Below, piece after piece: positions 60,848 to 64,000 of a stretch of 64,000 bases of DNA. Location of the stretch: assembly GCF_014651775.1 (NCBI RefSeq), contig NZ_BMXN01000006.1:1-64000 (forward strand), written 5' to 3'. The position numbers and the translations under genes were made by a program. A model generated the notes under the pieces. The model did not search any database, was not told the origin of the DNA, and worked only from the letters and a program-made list of their open reading frames with translations. The DNA is from Vreelandella hamiltonii. Lineage in GTDB: Bacteria; Pseudomonadota; Gammaproteobacteria; Pseudomonadales; Halomonadaceae. Numbering within the stretch: position 1 is the first letter of the stretch; the number at the start of each line of letters is the position of its first letter.

Positions 60848-60858
60848 AAGTGCCGGGG

Positions 60859-62118
60859 TCAGTCGGTGCTGTCAGCATCGCTTTTCGGTTTGCTGCTGCC
60901 CTGGTGGGCAAGCGGGCTGGCTTCGTCCAGGCGGGGATGGTTGTCCTTGAAAGCCTGATGCAGGTCGGGCATGGCATCCATGGCCTGGATGGTGTGCGTC
61001 AGGGCATGCACGGCTGCCAATACGTCCTGGGTATTGCCAGTTTCCGAAATGGTGTGCATGTTGCGGATGGGGAAGCCCATGGAGGTGGCCGCGCTGTCGA
61101 TGGAGGCCAGTACGCCTGCCATGCCGTCGGTGCCGGTATCTACCCCGACGATATCCCGCTGCATGGGAATGTCGTGCTCCTTGGCGGCGGTGGCAATGAT
61201 GCGATTCAACTGCTCACTGGCAATCGAGCCCACCGACAGCGTGAACCCCTTGCCCATTTCCAGCGGCTGCATGCGCTTGTCGCCAATGCCGGGTGCGCCC
61301 ACGTAATCGTGGTTGACGTCCACGCCGATGATGGCATCGGGCTTCAGCTCGCCCGCCATCACGCGGCTGCCGAAGCGGCCGATCTCTTCGTAGCTGGCAA
61401 TCGCAAACATGACGCGAACCTTGTCGGTGCCACCGGCTTCGGCAACGAGCCGAGCGGCTTCGGCGGCGACAAAGCAGCCCAGTCCGTTATCCAGGTAGGC
61501 GCCGTAGAAGGTATTCGGGCTGAACCCCGGGCGGATGGGACGATTGAAGATGATCGAGTCGCCGGGGCGCACGCCCAGGTTGAGGACCTGCTGCTTCTTG
61601 TTCTCTCCGTGAATTTGCAGGTCCAGGTAAATCTGCTCTTTCTTGATACCCTTGCTGCCATCACGCTGGGCCGGGTCGGAGAAGTGAATTGCGCCCAGAG
61701 CTTCCACCGTGCCGCCGTCGATGCGGCGGTAGCTGCCTGGGGCCTCTGGGTCTTCACTGAACAGGGTAACTTCATGTCCGATCAGCACGCCCGGCAGGAA
61801 AGAGTCGGTATTGATCCAGATCTTGCCGTCTTCCCCAATCGAGCGAACCTGCATGCGGATCTTGTCGGCATGGCCGATGATCATCAGCTTGAACATGTCG
61901 TCCTGGCCCGGATGCGTGTCCAGTACCACACCGGCGTTGCCCTTGAACTGATGCAGGTGCCAGCCCGCCGGGGCAAAGCTTTCGAAATAGGGCTTGAGAA
62001 CGCCATAGGTCATGGCGCCCTCCAGGCCTACGGGGCTGGGTGCCGCCAGAATGTCACGCATCAGGGTGAACTGTGCGTCCGGCATGGGCTGGGTCCAGGG
62101 GGTTGCGGTATCGGTCAT
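60859..62118 (-). CDS. M42-like aminopeptidase/endoglucanase-family protein
   Basis: The 419-aa protein has the M42 metal ligands: His in MIIGHADKIRM, Asp in GAYLDNGLGC, EE in IASYEEIGRFGS, Asp in IGVDVNHDY and the late His in RNMHTISETG. Such enzymes are cobalt/zinc aminopeptidases that form large tetrahedral complexes. Length is greater than usual (about 350) with an extra Lys/Ser-rich C-terminus. It is divergent from nothing close; a terminator follows. Confidence 0.88.
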   Translation of the reverse strand: MTDTATPWTQPMPDAQFTLMRDILAAPSPVGLEGAMTYGVLKPYFESFAPAGWHLHQFKGNAGVVLDTHPGQDDMFKLMIIGHADKIRMQVRSIGEDGKIWINTDSFLPGVLIGHEVTLFSEDPEAPGSYRRIDGGTVEALGAIHFSDPAQRDGSKGIKKEQIYLDLQIHGENKKQQVLNLGVRPGDSIIFNRPIRPGFSPNTFYGAYLDNGLGCFVAAEAARLVAEAGGTDKVRVMFAIASYEEIGRFGSRVMAGELKPDAIIGVDVNHDYVGAPGIGDKRMQPLEMGKGFTLSVGSIASEQLNRIIATAAKEHDIPMQRDIVGVDTGTDGMAGVLASIDSAATSMGFPIRNMHTISETGNTQDVLAAVHALTHTIQAMDAMPDLHQAFKDNHPRLDEASPLAHQGSSKPKSDADSTD

Positions 62119-62153
62119 GGTGAAACCTCACTTACAGCGGTGGTTAGTGATGA

Positions 62154-63089
62154 CTAGTCTGCCAGATTGTGGCGTGTTCTGTCGCCAGTGGGTGGGACTG
62201 GTGGTGTGGGCGGTGCATGAATCATGTCCCGCAGTGCTCGGGCGGCGGCAGAAGGCGGGTGACGTTTACTCAGTACGATGCCCAGCGCGCGCTGGAAGGT
62301 GGGTTTCACCAGAGGACGATGCGCCAATCCGTCGTTGGCAATCTGGCGAAAGCTCAGCGAGGGCAGCACGCTGATGCCGAGCCCGCTGGCCACCATGCGC
62401 CCGACGGTGGCGATCTGTCGGGCATCGCACAGGATATCCAGCGAGCGGCCTACGCTGGCCATGATGCGATCGATATCCTGACGCGAGCTGGATAGCCGGT
62501 TGATGCCGATGAAGGGGTAGTCGGCCAGTTGCCGCCATGCCACCTCGGGCTGTTCGAGAAGCGGATGCCCCTCCGGGCAAACAGCGACATAGCTGTCATC
62601 CAGCACTGGCTCGAACCCAAGGTCGTCGGCGTTCTGAGGCGGCACGGAAAGCCCCAGGTCTGCCCGGCCTTCGCGCACCATCTGATTGATCTGGTCGGCC
62701 AGCACATCGTGCAGGCTGAGATTGATGCGCGGATACGCTTCGTGAAACCGTTTGATCACACTGGGAAAAAGGCCAGCCGCCAGGGTCGGCAGGGCAGCCA
62801 CCGTGACCTTGCCACGCTGCTTCGAGAACTGGTCGTTCAGGTCTTCGAAGGCTTCATTCCAGTCATTGAGCAGCCGGATGGCGATGGGCAAAAACGTTTT
62901 GCCTTCCGGCGTCAGCAGCAGTTGCCGCGTGGTGCGCGCGAACAGGGCGCCGCCCACGCTATCTTCCAGCTTGCGCAGTGCGATGGAGATGGCGGGTTGC
63001 GACAAATGTACCCGCTCGCTGGCCTCTGCCAGGCTGCGCGAATGGGCCACGGCCACGAAAACACGTAATTGCTGGATGCTTGGGTTCAT
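62154..63089 (-). CDS. LysR-family transcription regulator
   Basis: The 311-aa protein has the N-terminal winged helix (MNPSIQQLRVFVAVAHSRSL, SLAEASERVHLSQPAISIAL) and the LysR co-factor domain. It is divergent from the TAXI transporter gene, which it probably controls. Confidence 0.94.
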   Translation of the reverse strand: MNPSIQQLRVFVAVAHSRSLAEASERVHLSQPAISIALRKLEDSVGGALFARTTRQLLLTPEGKTFLPIAIRLLNDWNEAFEDLNDQFSKQRGKVTVAALPTLAAGLFPSVIKRFHEAYPRINLSLHDVLADQINQMVREGRADLGLSVPPQNADDLGFEPVLDDSYVAVCPEGHPLLEQPEVAWRQLADYPFIGINRLSSSRQDIDRIMASVGRSLDILCDARQIATVGRMVASGLGISVLPSLSFRQIANDGLAHRPLVKPTFQRALGIVLSKRHPPSAAARALRDMIHAPPTPPVPPTGDRTRHNLAD

Positions 63090-63227
63090 TTAAAAAGTAA
63101 AACACAAAATAAAAACTATTCAATATACAAAAATAAGCAAGCGCACCATGCTCAATGGGCCGCGTGCTTCAGGCTCGTGGCCATCGTTCATAATAACAAC
63201 GCTCGCCCAGCGAGCTTCGGAGACACC

Positions 63228-64000
63228 ATGAAAACCCTCATCACTGCCGTGGTCGCCAGCGCCGCCTTGCTGTCGGCGACCACCAGCCAAGCCAACGAGC
63301 GCCTGTTGATTGGCTCGACGTCCAGCTCCTCCAGCCATTACAGCTACTTCGTGGCCGTCAACCAGATCATCAACAATCAGGTGGAAGGCGTCAGCTCGTC
63401 GGTGGCGGAAACCGGGGCCACGGTCGATAACCTGCGCCGCCTGGGCCGCAACCAGATCGATATGGGCCTGGTCACCACCAATACCGGTTACCACGCTTAC
63501 GCTGGCCTTGACGATTTCGATGGCAGGCCGGTGGATAATCGCTTGCTCTGGGTCTACACCGTTGCGCCCCAGAATGCGGTGATGCGCCAGGATGCCAATG
63601 TCACCAGCTTCGCTGAGCTGGATGGCGTTCGCTTCAACCCAGGCATTACCGGTTCAGCGACCGAAAAAACCACGGAAGCCGTCATGCGTACGCTGGGTAT
63701 CGAGCCCCACTACGTGCGGGGTTCCACGACCGATATGGTGGACGCCATGAAAGACGGTCGTGTCATGGGGTCGGTGAAGTCTGGTGTCGGAGAGCGGTTG
63801 GATGGCTCCTCGATGGACATTGCCACGTTCACGCCCATCAGCGTGCTCTCCCTGAGCGATGAGCAGGCAGATACGCTGCGTGAAGAGATGCCGGACGTGG
63901 CGATCATCACCATTCCCGAAGGGGCGGCGGAAGGTATTCCCGAGTACACCACCTGGGCGTTTGGCGTCGCCGTGCATGCTCACCCGGACATGGATGAAGA
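63228..64000 (+). CDS. TAXI-family TRAP binding protein (partial)
   Basis: The visible 257 residues have a signal peptide (MKTLITAVVASAALLSATTS to about residue 22) and the TAXI start LIGSTSSSSSHYSYFVAVNQ, then GATVDNLRRLGRNQIDMGLV and RFNPGITGSATEKTTEAVMR. GGAG precedes the ATG. It runs past the window end. It binds the solute for a TRAP permease presumably further right. Confidence 0.92.
   Translation, partial: MKTLITAVVASAALLSATTSQANERLLIGSTSSSSSHYSYFVAVNQIINNQVEGVSSSVAETGATVDNLRRLGRNQIDMGLVTTNTGYHAYAGLDDFDGRPVDNRLLWVYTVAPQNAVMRQDANVTSFAELDGVRFNPGITGSATEKTTEAVMRTLGIEPHYVRGSTTDMVDAMKDGRVMGSVKSGVGERLDGSSMDIATFTPISVLSLSDEQADTLREEMPDVAIITIPEGAAEGIPEYTTWAFGVAVHAHPDMDE

Noticed and set aside
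60850-62157. A 435-codon plus-strand frame opposite the M42-like gene
   Set aside because: The minus strand has the full M42 metal motif; the plus frame is Gly/His/Val-rich with no recognisable fold and is a shadow frame.

Overview
The window reads as chromosome of a gammaproteobacterium, most likely a Halomonas-like (Halomonadaceae) marine or halophilic heterotroph. That is an inference from the transporter-rich catabolic content (two TRAP systems, a TAXI-type TRAP binding protein, a TctABC system and an SLC13 carrier), the MipA/OmpV porin-like protein, the metallothionein and the CsrA-type sRNA pair. No rRNA, tRNA or CRISPR array was seen.

Region 1 (1 to about 32.9 kb) is a Mu-like transposable prophage with a siphovirus tail (the B3/D3112 type of layout). 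It is read right to left: CI-type repressor (plus strand) and divergent Ner-like gene, MuA and MuB, a run of small early genes with DUF3164, GemA and a Mor-type activator, then lysis genes (M15 endolysin, 3TM holin), small and large terminase, portal, gpF, gpG, gpI protease, gpT capsid, connector genes, tail tube, two tail chaperone frames joined by a predicted -1 frameshift, and a 2075-residue tape measure protein. The tail tip and fibre genes and the second phage end lie left of the window. Three probable cargo modules sit inside: an unknown 313-aa gene in the head operon, a divergent ribbon-helix-helix pair with shared operators, and a plus-strand zinc-ribbon gene beside MuA.

Region 2 (about 32.9 to 33.5 kb) is a HigB/HigA-like toxin-antitoxin pair next to the phage c-end.

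Region 3 (33.7 to 54.2 kb) is a catabolic island for an unidentified substrate, probably a cyclic ureide, imide or related N-heterocycle. Operon 1 carries a cyclase-family hydrolase, a TRAP transporter, an amidase and a PuuE-like deacetylase-fold enzyme. A convergent GntR/FCD regulator follows. Operon 2 carries a second TRAP transporter, two ATZ/TRZ-type amidohydrolases, a racemase homologue lacking both expected cysteines, an arylmalonate-decarboxylase-like protein, a dihydropyrimidinase/hydantoinase, a FAH-type hydratase/hydrolase, TctBAC and a YgjV-like membrane protein. Both operons have a near-identical sigma-54-type -24/-12 promoter, each preceded by paired TTGTNNGCAA-type boxes, so they look co-regulated.

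Region 4 (54.4 to 64 kb) looks like ordinary host chromosome: a membrane microprotein, metallothionein, a CLCA_X-type protein with an HExxH motif, a membrane alpha/beta hydrolase, MipA/OmpV, a tandem pair of GGA-rich sRNAs of the CsrB/RsmZ type, an SLC13 carrier, an M42-like aminopeptidase, a LysR regulator and the start of a TAXI binding protein.
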